Assembly: GCA_942491115.1 (NCBI GenBank) | Contig: CALNZV010000008.1 | Coordinates: 248,001 to 312,000, forward strand | DNA: 64,000 nucleotides | Source of the DNA: CALNZV01 sp942491115 | GTDB taxonomy: Bacteria; Desulfobacterota; Desulfobacteria; Desulfobacterales; UBA5852 | Direction of reading: 5' to 3' | Shown: positions 13,633 to 23,177 of the stretch, in pieces | Position numbering within the stretch: the first letter of the stretch is position 1 | How the letters are laid out: each line of letters opens with the position of its first letter | Position numbers and translations under genes: made by a program | The notes under the pieces: model-generated | What the model saw: the letters and a program-made list of their open reading frames with translations, nothing else | What the model was told of the DNA's origin: nothing | Databases searched by the model: none

Positions 13633-13662
13633 TTGACGATAGAGGGCCGGATGGGCTTTATT
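13633..13662 (+). promoter_or_regulatory. Candidate sigma-70 promoter for the PD40/CTI pair
   Basis: TTGACG (13633-13638) and TTTATT (13657-13662) are spaced by 18 bases, about 135 bp before the next start codon. The match is moderate and is based on sequence only. Confidence 0.25.
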
Positions 13663-13796
13663 GCAATATATCAGATCTTTTCGCTGACGTCGCTTGATGC
13701 CTTTTTCTCCACGTTTGTTTCAACGTGGCCTATCCTCTCCATCAGCCCAGTCAATGGGGGCAGCGCCGAGGGTTAACGGTCAATCTATTATAGACA

Positions 13797-15395
13797 ATGA
13801 GAAGCGATCAACGCGTCATTCCACTTTTTATACTCTTGGTTGCCTCCCTATGCCATTGTACCTTAGCCGATCATCGCGGTCGAGGCGGGCCCGGTGTGCT
13901 GCAGCCCGAAACTCGGGATGTGTGGCAAACGCTCATAACAGACGCCGACGCGGCGCCTACCCGCGGGGACCTGACCATCATCTATCCCTACGATGGCGCT
14001 GTTTTTCCTCCAGAGATCGCCGCCCCCACATTTCGGTGGACGGACCCCAGCACCGATTCCACCCAATGGATTGTGGTAATTCGTTTCGGTGCAAGGCAGG
14101 ACCCTGTTTATGCCATGGCCGACAAGCCCCAGTGGCAGCCGGACCGGGCGACCTGGGAAACCATCAAGTCCCTCTCCATGACTGCGCCGGCTGAGGTCTC
14201 GATTTTCGGGGTGCGCTTAACCCCTGAGAAAGCGATTGGCTCCGAAGGTCGAATCGCTATTTCCACATCCACAGACCGAGTGGACGCGTCAATCCTATAC
14301 CGACAGGTCCCGCTGCCGTTCAAAACCGGGAACCGAGCGCTCAGGCAAATCAAATGGCGCTTGGGAGATATTGCCTCCGACGACAAACCGGCCGTGGTGA
14401 TGCAAAACCTGTCGACCTGCGCCAGTTGTCATCAGGTTTCCAAAGACGGCCGCCTGATCAGCATGGAGATGAATTATCAGGGCGACAGCGGCGCCCAGTT
14501 GATTGCGCCGATCAACCAAACCATTGCCCTGTCCGCTGACCATTTTATGACATGGAGCGACTTTCCAAAACCGGACCTGCTGCCCAGAACCCGAGGGGTT
14601 TTTGCCAAACTATCTCCCGAAGGGAACTACATGGTCGGCACGGTCAATGAAATCGCCTTTTTCGCATTGACCAATGATCCGGCCTTCTGCCAGCTTTTCT
14701 TTCCAACCTACGGTGTGCTGGCCTGGTACGCCGTTGAGGAAAAGCAATTTCATCGGTTGCCCGGAGCAGACGATCCTGAATTCGTGCAAACCGATCCCAG
14801 CTGGAGTTGGGATGAAAAGGTGGTCGTTTTTGCCCGCGCCAAAACGAAAAATGCGTATCATGACGACATCACCAATATCCTCACCCGGGTCGAAGACACC
14901 GACATCCAGACCCTGAATCGAAAGTATCCGATCCAGTTCGATCTCTACCGGGTTGTTTTCAACCACGGCCGGGGCGGGGTACCGGAGCCCCTGGAGGGAG
15001 CCAGCCACAACGGCATGAGCAACTATTTTGCGCGCTACTCACCGGACGGCCGCTGGATCGTCTTTACCCGCAGCAAATCCGGCATCATGCTCCAGCCGGA
15101 CAGCGAGCTGTATATCATCCCGTCGGCCGGCGGGCAGCCTCGCCGGATGCGCTGCAACCGAGCGAGGTTCAATTCATGGCACAGTTTCGCTCCCAATGGA
15201 AAATGGCTGTTGTTCTCCTCCAAGACCAACTCTGATTTTACGGAAATCTTTCTGACCCATATCGACGATAACGGGATGGACAGCCCCCCGGTGTGCCTTT
15301 CCCGCTTCAGCGATAGCCGCCTGGCCGCCAATGTGCCCGAGTTCGTCAATTTGCCGGCCGGCGCGATCCGCAAGATCGTACTGGACAACCATTGA
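13797..15395 (+). CDS. Secreted PD40/TolB-like beta-propeller protein with a c-type heme motif
   Basis: A 532-residue protein with an N-terminal export signal (PLFILLVASLCHCTLA, about residues 8-24). An Ig-like/FlgD-like front part is followed by a single c-type heme motif CASCH (Cys208-Cys211-His212) and PD40/WD-like repeats, for example YSPDGRWIVFTRSKSG and FAPNGKWLLFSSKTN. This suggests a periplasmic redox or substrate-binding propeller. It precedes the cis/trans isomerase gene with touching ends, and both carry heme motifs, so they probably act together. The ribosome site at 13797 is weak, and no better in-frame start precedes the signal peptide. Confidence 0.75.
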   Translation: MRSDQRVIPLFILLVASLCHCTLADHRGRGGPGVLQPETRDVWQTLITDADAAPTRGDLTIIYPYDGAVFPPEIAAPTFRWTDPSTDSTQWIVVIRFGARQDPVYAMADKPQWQPDRATWETIKSLSMTAPAEVSIFGVRLTPEKAIGSEGRIAISTSTDRVDASILYRQVPLPFKTGNRALRQIKWRLGDIASDDKPAVVMQNLSTCASCHQVSKDGRLISMEMNYQGDSGAQLIAPINQTIALSADHFMTWSDFPKPDLLPRTRGVFAKLSPEGNYMVGTVNEIAFFALTNDPAFCQLFFPTYGVLAWYAVEEKQFHRLPGADDPEFVQTDPSWSWDEKVVVFARAKTKNAYHDDITNILTRVEDTDIQTLNRKYPIQFDLYRVVFNHGRGGVPEPLEGASHNGMSNYFARYSPDGRWIVFTRSKSGIMLQPDSELYIIPSAGGQPRRMRCNRARFNSWHSFAPNGKWLLFSSKTNSDFTEIFLTHIDDNGMDSPPVCLSRFSDSRLAANVPEFVNLPAGAIRKIVLDNH

Positions 15396-15430
15396 TGCTT
15401 TACCGACAGCCCCCCAACAGGAACAGATCG

Positions 15431-17854
15431 ATGATAAAACCGCTTTCTATCTTTACCCTGGCAATCGCGTTACTGGGTGGATGCAGTTTGTACCGCGCCA
15501 TCGAATTTAATCAAAAGTATGGTCCGGCCCAGGGTGGCGTGGATCGATATGCGGCGGCGACCGCGCCCGGGGGTGTCTCTTTTTACGATGATGTGCAGCC
15601 TATTATCGAGAGGCGCTGCAGTGTCTGTCACAGTTGCTACGATGCGCCCTGTCAACTGAAAACGACCTGTTTCGAGGGCATCGATCGCGGGGGGACCAAA
15701 GCCCTGGTCTACGATGCGGCCAGATTGACCGCCGCCCACCCCACCCGACTGCATATCGACGCTGATTCAACCGAAGGGTGGCGTGAACTGGGCTTTCATC
15801 CGGTGTTGAATGAAAGGGACCAGACCCCGGACGCCAACCTTGAAAATTCCGTTTTAAACCTGATGCTGAAGCTGAAAAAGGAACACCCGCTGCCCCAGAC
15901 CGATCTGCTCCCGGAAACTTTCGATATCCGTCTCAACCGCGATTATATCTGCACCACCGCAGAAAATTTCGAAGAGTATAAAAAGAAATATCCTCTCTGG
16001 GGGATGCCCTATGCCCTGCCCGGCCTTACCGACAGGGAGCGCGAAACCATTGTGGACTGGCTGCGACAGGGGGCTCATATCACCCGCATACCGCCGCCGT
16101 CGGATGAGACCGCTCGGATCATCGCGCGATGGGAAGAATTCCTGAATGGTAGGTCCATGAAAGAAAAGCTGATGTCGCGGTACCTCTACGAGCACCTGTT
16201 CCAGGGACACATCCATTTCGAATTGCGGCCCCCCCGTGAATTCTATCGCCTGGTTCGCTCCACAACACCGCCGGGTCAACCCGTGGTCGAAATCAATACG
16301 GTCAGGCCTTACGACGATCCCGGAGTGGCGACCTTCTACTACCGTTTGCGCAAGATCGAAGCGACCATTGCCGTCAAGAATCATACGGTCTACCGCATGA
16401 CTACCGGGAAGATGGCACGCTACCGAGAGCTCTTTTTAGGGAACGATGTTGTGGTCGCTCAACTGCCCTCCTATGATCCGGCCACCACCGCCGACCCGTT
16501 TAAAACCTTTGCCGCCCTGCCGGCCCAGTCCCGATATCGGTTTATGCTCGACGACTCTCGTTTCTTTGTCGAAGGCTTTATGAAAGGGCCCGTATGCCGG
16601 GGCCAGGTGGCGCTCAACGTGATCAACGATCATTTTTTCATCGCCTTCTCCGATCCGACCAGAGATAAGATCAGCAATGATACCCTTTTTCTCAACCGCG
16701 TCAGCGACCTGCTGCGCATCCCGTCCGAAAGAAAAAGCACGCTACGGCTGTTGGACACCTGGGAGCACTATGCCCATCTCCAGAAACAATACCTGGTTGC
16801 CAGGGAGACCTATCTGGAAGAACTGGATCCGGACAACAGGGGTTTTGATATCGATCACATTTGGAACGGCGACGGCACCAATCCCAATGTCCTGCTGACG
16901 ATCTTCAGGCATTTTGACAGCGCCAGCGTCGTCAACGGGTTTGTCGGGAAAATACCTAAAACCGGGTGGGTGATCGACTATCCCCTGTTCGAACGGATCC
17001 ACTATCTTCTGGTGGCCGGGTTCAATGTTTTCGGCAATCTGGGGCATCAACTCGAAACGCGCTTATATATGGATTTCCTGCGTATGGAGGGGGAGAGCAA
17101 TTTTCTAAGCTTTCTGCCGACAGAAAGCCGTCGGGGGATATGGGCGGACTGGTACCAGGGTGCCCGTAAAAGTGCCGAAAATTATCTGGATGTCCAATTC
17201 CATGGGCTTGAGCGTTCCACTAAGGTCGTCTATCACACCGATGACCCCAAAACAGAGTTCTTCCATAAATTGATGACCCACGCCGGAACGGCAACGAATC
17301 CGAATGACGTCATGAATCGCTGTTCTGACGACAATTGCCAATCGCCCGATACCAGTCCCGCCGAACAGAGAGCCGACAGGGCGATGCGGCGTGTCGCCGA
17401 CGTTCGGGGCCTCAAGGTCCAGGCCCTTCCCGACGTCACTTTCGTTCACGTCGTCACTGACGACGACAACAAGGGGATTGCCTATACGATTATCCGCAAC
17501 AAGGCCTTGAGCAACAACTCCATGATGTTCGATGAAGCCCATCGGCGTGTTCTTAAAAATGACACGCTCACCGTGATCAAAGGGTACACGGGCAGCTATC
17601 CCAACACCTTCAGCCGCATTCCCATCGATCAGATCGAGGACCGCATCGATTCCTATCTAAAGATAAAAGACAAACTCGACTATTATCATTTTGCCAAGCA
17701 ATATGGGATCCAAAGGAACAGCCCCAAATTCTGGGCGGAGTCCGACTGGCATCACCAGACATTCCTCAAAAGCCAACCGGTGGAGGCCGGCGTCTTCGAT
17801 ATGTACCGCTACCATCGGATTGCCGAAAAGGTGGACAAGACGTACACGTGGTGA
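15431..17854 (+). CDS. cti: Fatty acid cis/trans isomerase (CTI), heme lipoprotein
   Basis: An 807-residue CTI family protein. The start at 15431 is preferred. It follows AGGAAC and opens a lipoprotein signal (MIKPLSIF..., lipobox LLGGC), although the frame is open back to a TTG/ATG at 15392-15395 overlapping the previous gene. The heme-binding motif CSVCH, followed by SCYDAPCQLK and the family stretch FEGIDRGGTKALVYDAARL, lies in the first 120 residues. CTI converts cis-unsaturated membrane fatty acids to trans in the periplasm as a response to solvents or heat. Length and ends match the family. It is probably co-transcribed with the heme-motif PD40 gene. Confidence 0.92.
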   Translation: MIKPLSIFTLAIALLGGCSLYRAIEFNQKYGPAQGGVDRYAAATAPGGVSFYDDVQPIIERRCSVCHSCYDAPCQLKTTCFEGIDRGGTKALVYDAARLTAAHPTRLHIDADSTEGWRELGFHPVLNERDQTPDANLENSVLNLMLKLKKEHPLPQTDLLPETFDIRLNRDYICTTAENFEEYKKKYPLWGMPYALPGLTDRERETIVDWLRQGAHITRIPPPSDETARIIARWEEFLNGRSMKEKLMSRYLYEHLFQGHIHFELRPPREFYRLVRSTTPPGQPVVEINTVRPYDDPGVATFYYRLRKIEATIAVKNHTVYRMTTGKMARYRELFLGNDVVVAQLPSYDPATTADPFKTFAALPAQSRYRFMLDDSRFFVEGFMKGPVCRGQVALNVINDHFFIAFSDPTRDKISNDTLFLNRVSDLLRIPSERKSTLRLLDTWEHYAHLQKQYLVARETYLEELDPDNRGFDIDHIWNGDGTNPNVLLTIFRHFDSASVVNGFVGKIPKTGWVIDYPLFERIHYLLVAGFNVFGNLGHQLETRLYMDFLRMEGESNFLSFLPTESRRGIWADWYQGARKSAENYLDVQFHGLERSTKVVYHTDDPKTEFFHKLMTHAGTATNPNDVMNRCSDDNCQSPDTSPAEQRADRAMRRVADVRGLKVQALPDVTFVHVVTDDDNKGIAYTIIRNKALSNNSMMFDEAHRRVLKNDTLTVIKGYTGSYPNTFSRIPIDQIEDRIDSYLKIKDKLDYYHFAKQYGIQRNSPKFWAESDWHHQTFLKSQPVEAGVFDMYRYHRIAEKVDKTYTW

Positions 17855-18014
17855 GCCCCGTGTCGATGTCGATAGACTTTTTCCCAGCAACCGATAAGAA
17901 TCTATCAGGCCCCTGAGGCCGGTTGTCGGTGGCCAATCATCCGAGCGGGATCGACAACAGAGATAACCCCCCACTTTACCCGGGACCTTATCGCCTTCAG
18001 AAGGAAGTATAGCC

Positions 18015-18914
18015 ATGACAGACATTTTAAGAACTCCGGACGAACGATTCGCGGATCTGCCGGATTTTCCCTACGATCCAATATACATCGACGGGTTGAA
18101 AGGCTTTGAGGGCCTGCGGATGCACTATGTGGATGCCGGCCATCCCCAGGCGGGCACCACTTTTCTCTGCCTCCACGGGGAGCCGACGTGGTCCTACCTC
18201 TACCGGAGAATGATTCCGGTGGTCGAGGCCGCGGGTCACCGGGCGGTGGCGCCCGATTTTTTCGGATTCGGTCGATCGGACAAGCCCGTCGATGAGGCCG
18301 TGTATACCTTCGATTTCCACCGCCGGGCCCTCATTGCCTTCATCGAGGCCCTGGACCTTAGGAACGTTACCCTGGTCTGCCAGGACTGGGGAGGCATCCT
18401 GGGGCTCACCCTGCCCATGGAGATGCCGGAGCGGTTCTCCCGCCTCCTGGTCATGAACACCACTCTCGGGACCGGGGACGTCCAGCTATCCACAGGGTTC
18501 CTCGACTGGCGGGCGTGGGTGCGGAATAACCCCGATTTATCGGCCGGCAGGCTGTTGAACCTCACCTGCCCCCATCTTTCCCAATCGGAGTGGAGCGCCT
18601 ATGACGCCCCTTTTCCAGATGCCCGCTACAAGGCCGGGGTGCGGCGGTTCCCCGAGTTGGTTCCCGACCGGCCCGAGGCCCCCGGTGCGGCGCTCTCAAG
18701 GGACGCCCGCGACTGGCTTCGCACCCAGTGGACAGGGTCGTCTTTCATGGCTGTCGGGATGAAAGACCCCGTGTTGGGCCCTCCGGTGATGGCGGCCCTT
18801 CGCAGGGACATCGTCAACTGCCCCGAACCTTACGAACATCCTGACGCCGGTCATTTCGTTCAAGAGTGGGGGGAGGATATCGCCAAAAAGGCCTTGTCGG
18901 CCTTTGACGGTTAA
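18015..18914 (+). CDS. Haloalkane dehalogenase (HLD-I, DhlA/DhmA-like)
   Basis: A 299-residue alpha/beta hydrolase. HGEPTWSY (Glu56) supplies the oxyanion region. The nucleophile is Asp124 in VCQDWGG, with halide-binding Trp125, and the catalytic His is about residue 280 in HPDAGHFVQEW. The family hydrolyses haloalkanes to alcohol, halide and proton without cofactors. The spacing of Glu56, Asp124 and Trp125 matches the DhlA numbering I recall. Related epoxide hydrolases share the fold, but the Asp-Trp pair favours a dehalogenase. AAGGAAG precedes the ATG. The gene stands alone between CTI and the convergent DUF6515 gene. Confidence 0.85.
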   Translation: MTDILRTPDERFADLPDFPYDPIYIDGLKGFEGLRMHYVDAGHPQAGTTFLCLHGEPTWSYLYRRMIPVVEAAGHRAVAPDFFGFGRSDKPVDEAVYTFDFHRRALIAFIEALDLRNVTLVCQDWGGILGLTLPMEMPERFSRLLVMNTTLGTGDVQLSTGFLDWRAWVRNNPDLSAGRLLNLTCPHLSQSEWSAYDAPFPDARYKAGVRRFPELVPDRPEAPGAALSRDARDWLRTQWTGSSFMAVGMKDPVLGPPVMAALRRDIVNCPEPYEHPDAGHFVQEWGEDIAKKALSAFDG

Positions 18915-19062
18915 GGTTTCCTCAACGCCCGGGCGAACCCGAAGGGCTCGGAGCAGGGGCGCCCATGAATGGAGCAGCGGAAAAGAAAAACGCCGGCGCT
19001 CGGCGGCCGGCCACTGATGATTGGACAGGGGTCATCCGCGACAGACACCGCATGCCCCGTCC

Positions 19063-19980
19063 TCACTCCCCCGGGTCCGGAACGATCCGATAACCGGATC
19101 CCGTGTCGAGGTAGAAGACGTTACCGAACTGATAGTATGTCTGCCCTCCGGATTCGATTTCTACGGAGAGGTCTGGAATGCTTTCGACCTCCACGTCCAG
19201 GGGGGGATCGACGATGACGAAGACCTCCCGGCCGTCGCGCTGAATCGTCTGATAAAAGGTGTAATTGCTCAGGTAGTAGATGTTTTCATCCACGACGATG
19301 ATTTCCGGGTCGTCCAGTTCGGTGACCTCACCCCCCGGCGGCGCCGACACCACCATGTAGTTGACGTCCCCCTCGTAGTAGACCCGGTCATACCACATCT
19401 CATCACAATGGTAGTACCGATGATCGTTCACAACGATAATATCCGGGCAGGGCTCGGAACGATAGACCACGGTGGTATAGTGGCGGTGTCCCCGCCACCA
19501 GTACCGGTGGCGACGATAGCGGCGCCAGCGCTCCTCATCCATATCGTCGATGAAGTCCCGCCGGTCGTCATAGCGGTCCTTTACAAAGTCCTGGCGATCT
19601 TCCTGGCGCTCCTCAATAAAGTCCCGGCGCTCCTCTCTGAGGTCGTCACGGTCGTCACGGGCCCCCTGTCGACGATCAGGGCTCACCCGTTCGGCCTGTC
19701 TTCGGGGTCGTTCCGTTGTGACAGGAGCCGGACGGCGAACCGGCGCTGCCGCAGGTACCCGTCGTTTCGTGGTGCGATAGCCGGTCTTTGGGGACGTCGT
19801 CGAATAGCGGCTTGAGTTTCGAACCGACCGGGTCGGGTAGTGTCTGGAAGGAGTGGATACGCGACGGCCGCCGCCCCTTCTCCCCCCGCCGCCCCTGCGC
19901 TGGGCGTCCGCCAGATCTGCCAGAAGCATGGCCAAAACCGATACCAGCAGAATGCTCCACATCCGGTGGCGGTGCGTCAT
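19063..19980 (-). CDS. DUF6515-like secreted protein, Arg/Tyr-rich
   Basis: A 305-residue exported protein. The signal peptide (SILLVSVLAMLLADLADA) is followed by a very basic Gly/Arg/Ser stretch, then acidic/basic DDR-EER repeats (about 105-150), then Tyr-rich beta segments with repeated YYL/YYQ motifs (VVNDHRYYHCDEMWYD, QTYYQFGNVFYL). This pattern fits DUF6515 envelope proteins of unknown function. The start overlaps the stop of the DUF2092 gene by four bases, so the two are coupled. A role in the envelope is an inference from the signal peptide. Confidence 0.75.
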   Translation of the reverse strand: MTHRHRMWSILLVSVLAMLLADLADAQRRGGGGRRGGGRRVSTPSRHYPTRSVRNSSRYSTTSPKTGYRTTKRRVPAAAPVRRPAPVTTERPRRQAERVSPDRRQGARDDRDDLREERRDFIEERQEDRQDFVKDRYDDRRDFIDDMDEERWRRYRRHRYWWRGHRHYTTVVYRSEPCPDIIVVNDHRYYHCDEMWYDRVYYEGDVNYMVVSAPPGGEVTELDDPEIIVVDENIYYLSNYTFYQTIQRDGREVFVIVDPPLDVEVESIPDLSVEIESGGQTYYQFGNVFYLDTGSGYRIVPDPGE

Positions 19981-20777
19981 CGGCCGACTCCTTTCTTGTC
20001 CATTCTGACCTCACTTGGGACGATGATCGAAATCTCCTCAGCCCCTTGAGGAAGGCGTGCCTGAAAAACCGAATCCTCGACGGACGGCGGAAATGCCCAC
20101 TGAGTCAATACGGCACTGTATCTGGGGCATCCGGGGTCGGTCCGGTAGGCGATGACAAACTTGCGGATCAAAGGCCGGTCCCCCTGTTCCACCCATACCT
20201 GCCAGTCGATGGCCTCTCCCCGGAAAAACAGATGGTCGCAGGGGATGCCACGGACAGCGGCCGAGCCCGCATAGACGGCCTCCACGGGCAGGGTTTGAAG
20301 GGGGGACAGATCGCTGTAGAAAATATCGGCCAGGGGCTGGGGAGTTTCGATGACGGTTTCCAGGAAATCCAGAGCCGCATCGTTTCCGGAGGGGGCATCG
20401 ACCCGGGCGAAGACCTTATCCGTCCGGTCCAAAAGAGTGATCGACGTTCCATCGAACCACAGCTGCCTGATCGTTCCATCGTCCATGGTGCGACGGGCCG
20501 CTATTCCGCTGGGCCGTCGGACCGTCGCCTCCACGGTTCCCTCGATTTGAAGAAGCGCATCCCCTCCCTGGGGGACATCCGACACGACTTCCGCTGCAAT
20601 TTGAAAACGGGGTTGTGCCTCAAGATAGCGTAGCGCCCGTTGGTAGATCTCCATGGCCTGGGGATCCATGGGCCGTGTCTCTGCCGTTGCGGATGAGAAG
20701 AACAGGGTCAGGGTAAAGAAAACCGACAGAATGCGCCACAGTGAGCATTGGGTAGCGAATCCGTTTAACCTCGTCAT
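19977..20777 (-). CDS. DUF2092 periplasmic protein
   Basis: A 266-residue exported protein. Two adjacent ATG codons (20780 and 20777) follow AAAAGGAAGAC. The second has the better spacing and is used here; the frame is open to 20810. A signal peptide (ILSVFFTLTLFFSSATAE) precedes a LolA/LppX-like beta fold with EGTVEATVRRPSGIAA, LDRTDKVFARVDAPSG and the typical CDHLFFRGEAIDWQVWVE. DUF2092 proteins resemble outer-membrane lipoprotein-sorting folds, but the function is unknown. It is translationally coupled to the DUF6515 gene and follows the Mla/Pqi cluster in the same direction. Confidence 0.8.
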   Translation of the reverse strand: MTRLNGFATQCSLWRILSVFFTLTLFFSSATAETRPMDPQAMEIYQRALRYLEAQPRFQIAAEVVSDVPQGGDALLQIEGTVEATVRRPSGIAARRTMDDGTIRQLWFDGTSITLLDRTDKVFARVDAPSGNDAALDFLETVIETPQPLADIFYSDLSPLQTLPVEAVYAGSAAVRGIPCDHLFFRGEAIDWQVWVEQGDRPLIRKFVIAYRTDPGCPRYSAVLTQWAFPPSVEDSVFQARLPQGAEEISIIVPSEVRMDKKGVGR

Positions 20778-20870
20778 CATGTCTTCCTTTTCGTCATGGG
20801 CAAATCCCACAGCGGAAGAACCCGCTCCGTGAGGGGATTCCGGCCGTGAGCAAAAGGCGTTCGTTGAGGG

Positions 20871-22562
20871 TCAGGCCTCCTCTATCAGATGAACATCCCG
20901 CTGGGGGAACGGGATGTCGATGCCTTGGGCCTTGAATGTTGTGTAGATCTCCCGGTTGAGCCCATGGATCAGTCGGCCCTTGTCATGGGGCCGCCGGGCC
21001 CAGCAAAGGAGTTCGAACTCAAGGGCGGAATCGCCGAATGCCCGGAATCGCACCCGTGGCTCGGGCGTCGGGGACACCAAATCGTTTTGCCGGGCGATGG
21101 CCAGAAGGATGTGTTCCACCTGGTCGATGTCGGAACCATAGGCCACCCCCACCTTAATCCTTATCCGGAAAAGGGGCAGGGGGGCGCTTTCATTAATCAC
21201 CCGCGTGTTGGTGATAATAGAGTTGGGAATGGCAATCTGGATATCATCCCGGGTCAGGATGCGGGTGCTGCGCATCCCCACGTTCACCACCATCCCCCGC
21301 TCACCCGAATCAAGGACAATATAGTCCCCTGTCTTGAAGGGGCGGTCCATGAGGATCATGACGCCCCCGAAAAAATTGGACAGGGTTTCCCGGGCGGCCA
21401 GTGCCAGGGCAACACCCGCAATACCCGCCGATGCGAACACCGCTGTAAAGGAAACACCCAAGTACTCTGACAGGTTTACAATCAGAACGATGACGACAAT
21501 CCAGGTGAAGAGTTTGCAGAGGAGGCGGGTCAGATTGGGATCGACATGCTTGGGGCGAAGCCGCGGGGATGAAATGATCGCTTCGGTGAATCCCCCACCG
21601 GCGAGAAGAACCAACCAGAGGACGCTGAAGACGAGGAGCATCCGCATTCCTGCAACGAACACCTCAAGGACAATGCCCGTTAAATTGACCTGTTCGTCGA
21701 CCAGATAGCGAACGGCAGCGGTGGCAGCCAGCAGTGTGAATGGCACTGACACCCGGCGCCAAAACCGCGGCTTGCGGGTATCGGCTTCAGGATGCTCCCC
21801 CGAATGGGACCAGCGGAACACGATCGTCACGGCCAGGGCCCCGAAGCCGACCAGCAAGAGAGCGGCGATCCACTGCCAGACGGCCTGTTCCTTCACCCCG
21901 ATCAGGGCCCAATTGGGAAGGCGATTTATCCATGAAACGGGGACGAGGGGACCGGGGCTGAAAATGTACTCCTCGTAAATGCCCCCCGGGGCGTCTTTTT
22001 TGTAGGGCAATTCCTTGATGCGGTTATAGAAGTCTCGCATGTGGTCCACCGTATCTGCACTGAAAAGGAACTGTCCCTGTTTGGGGCCCTCTTTGATTCG
22101 GGCGATGGTGATCTCGGTATCGGGGATTGTCCAGGTGGTACGGTTCTCCGAGGCCATCTGCTTGGCATCGGGAATGTCTTCGCTGGGGGGGACTTCCAGA
22201 CGATCCAGGATTTCCTTCAACAGCAGTGCGGTTTCGAAGCCAACGTCCTTTCGATTGGCCGGTGCCACCTGACTGAGGTCCAGGCTCCTGGTTGCCTTTC
22301 GAACATGATCCTTTGCTCCTCGCCTGGCAAACCCTTCGGTCAGCTGGATCTGGTAGGCCTTGTCCATCTGCTGGATAAAATAGGCCAAGCTGTTCCGGGG
22401 GCTCGTGGTGTCGGGAGGCGCCAGGGGGTGGACATCCAGTCTGGCATATGCCGGAAAGCCCCCCCAGTGGCAAAATACCAGCACCATGCAAAAGATACCG
22501 AACAGGCGCCAAAAAGCGATCGGATGCAACGGCGGTGCAGCGGACGCCGACCCCCTTCTCAT
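20871..22562 (-). CDS. MscS-family mechanosensitive channel with long periplasmic N-terminal region
   Basis: A 563-residue protein. A signal/anchor (about 15-40) leads into a periplasmic helical region (45-210), followed by several membrane segments (about 225-375). The MscS pore and beta domain then appear (GVALALAARETLSNFFGG, MDRPFKTGDYIVLD, TRILTRDDIQIAIPNS), with the alpha/beta C-terminal domain near 470-560. Channels of this type release osmolytes on hypo-osmotic shock. The gene overlaps the PqiC-like gene by four bases, so it belongs to the lipid-transport operon. Confidence 0.88.
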   Translation of the reverse strand: MRRGSASAAPPLHPIAFWRLFGIFCMVLVFCHWGGFPAYARLDVHPLAPPDTTSPRNSLAYFIQQMDKAYQIQLTEGFARRGAKDHVRKATRSLDLSQVAPANRKDVGFETALLLKEILDRLEVPPSEDIPDAKQMASENRTTWTIPDTEITIARIKEGPKQGQFLFSADTVDHMRDFYNRIKELPYKKDAPGGIYEEYIFSPGPLVPVSWINRLPNWALIGVKEQAVWQWIAALLLVGFGALAVTIVFRWSHSGEHPEADTRKPRFWRRVSVPFTLLAATAAVRYLVDEQVNLTGIVLEVFVAGMRMLLVFSVLWLVLLAGGGFTEAIISSPRLRPKHVDPNLTRLLCKLFTWIVVIVLIVNLSEYLGVSFTAVFASAGIAGVALALAARETLSNFFGGVMILMDRPFKTGDYIVLDSGERGMVVNVGMRSTRILTRDDIQIAIPNSIITNTRVINESAPLPLFRIRIKVGVAYGSDIDQVEHILLAIARQNDLVSPTPEPRVRFRAFGDSALEFELLCWARRPHDKGRLIHGLNREIYTTFKAQGIDIPFPQRDVHLIEEA

Positions 22563-23176
22563 GGTGAGCCCTTCATTCTCAGAGCTTCCGCTATTTCACG
22601 GCTAAAGGCGGCCAGGGTCCGGCTCTGGGCAATGACCTTGTCCCGGTGTTCCGGTGACCCAGGCGTCTGGCGAATGACCGTCTTCCGCTTCATGGGGTGG
22701 GAGGGGTCATTCTTGTCGGAAATGGACCAGAAGGCCACCAGGATGGCATCTCCCTTCGGGTCGATGTCGAAGCGGGTCATGTCGATCATCACTTGTATGG
22801 CATCGGTGGACCGGGAGGTCTGGGGGAAGGTGTGAATGTCGGCCCTGCCAAGCATGGCGGACAGGTTTTCCTGAATCACCCGGTAGACGGCATCTTTGAG
22901 GGGCTCCCCCCAGCGGTGAAACTCATCGATCACCATCTCGCCATCGCCAGCCTGGGTGACGATCTGGATGCGTTCCAGATAAGCGGGCATGCTGAGGGGC
23001 CCCACGACGATCGACGAAGACCCGCCGGAGGCCTTTTCGATCGGCTGCGTTGCCTCCGGGATGGCGCTCAGCAGGTAGAAGGTCGACGGAGGCGAGGTGC
23101 CGGTGCACCCGGCAACGATCCACAACAATAGAAATGGCCAAAGGGATTTGGATGTCGAAAAAGACCGTGTCATCAT
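22559..23176 (-). CDS. ABC-type transport auxiliary lipoprotein (PqiC/DUF330)
   Basis: A 205-residue lipoprotein. The signal ends in the lipobox IVAGC, and the mature part starts TGTSPPSTFYLLSA, the typical PqiC/DUF330 opening. Family features include VVGPLSMPAYLERIQIVTQ and DEFHRWGEPLKDAVYRVIQENLSAML. PqiC is an outer-membrane lipoprotein that works with MCE proteins in lipid transfer across the periplasm. It follows the MlaD-like gene with one base between and overlaps the MscS gene. Confidence 0.88.
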   Translation of the reverse strand: MMTRSFSTSKSLWPFLLLWIVAGCTGTSPPSTFYLLSAIPEATQPIEKASGGSSSIVVGPLSMPAYLERIQIVTQAGDGEMVIDEFHRWGEPLKDAVYRVIQENLSAMLGRADIHTFPQTSRSTDAIQVMIDMTRFDIDPKGDAILVAFWSISDKNDPSHPMKRKTVIRQTPGSPEHRDKVIAQSRTLAAFSREIAEALRMKGSP

Positions 23177-23177
23177 C

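Noticed and set aside
17888..17925. Inverted repeat CAACCG/CGGTTG between the isomerase and dehalogenase genes
   Set aside because: The stem is short with a long loop and no T-run, so it is not called a terminator.
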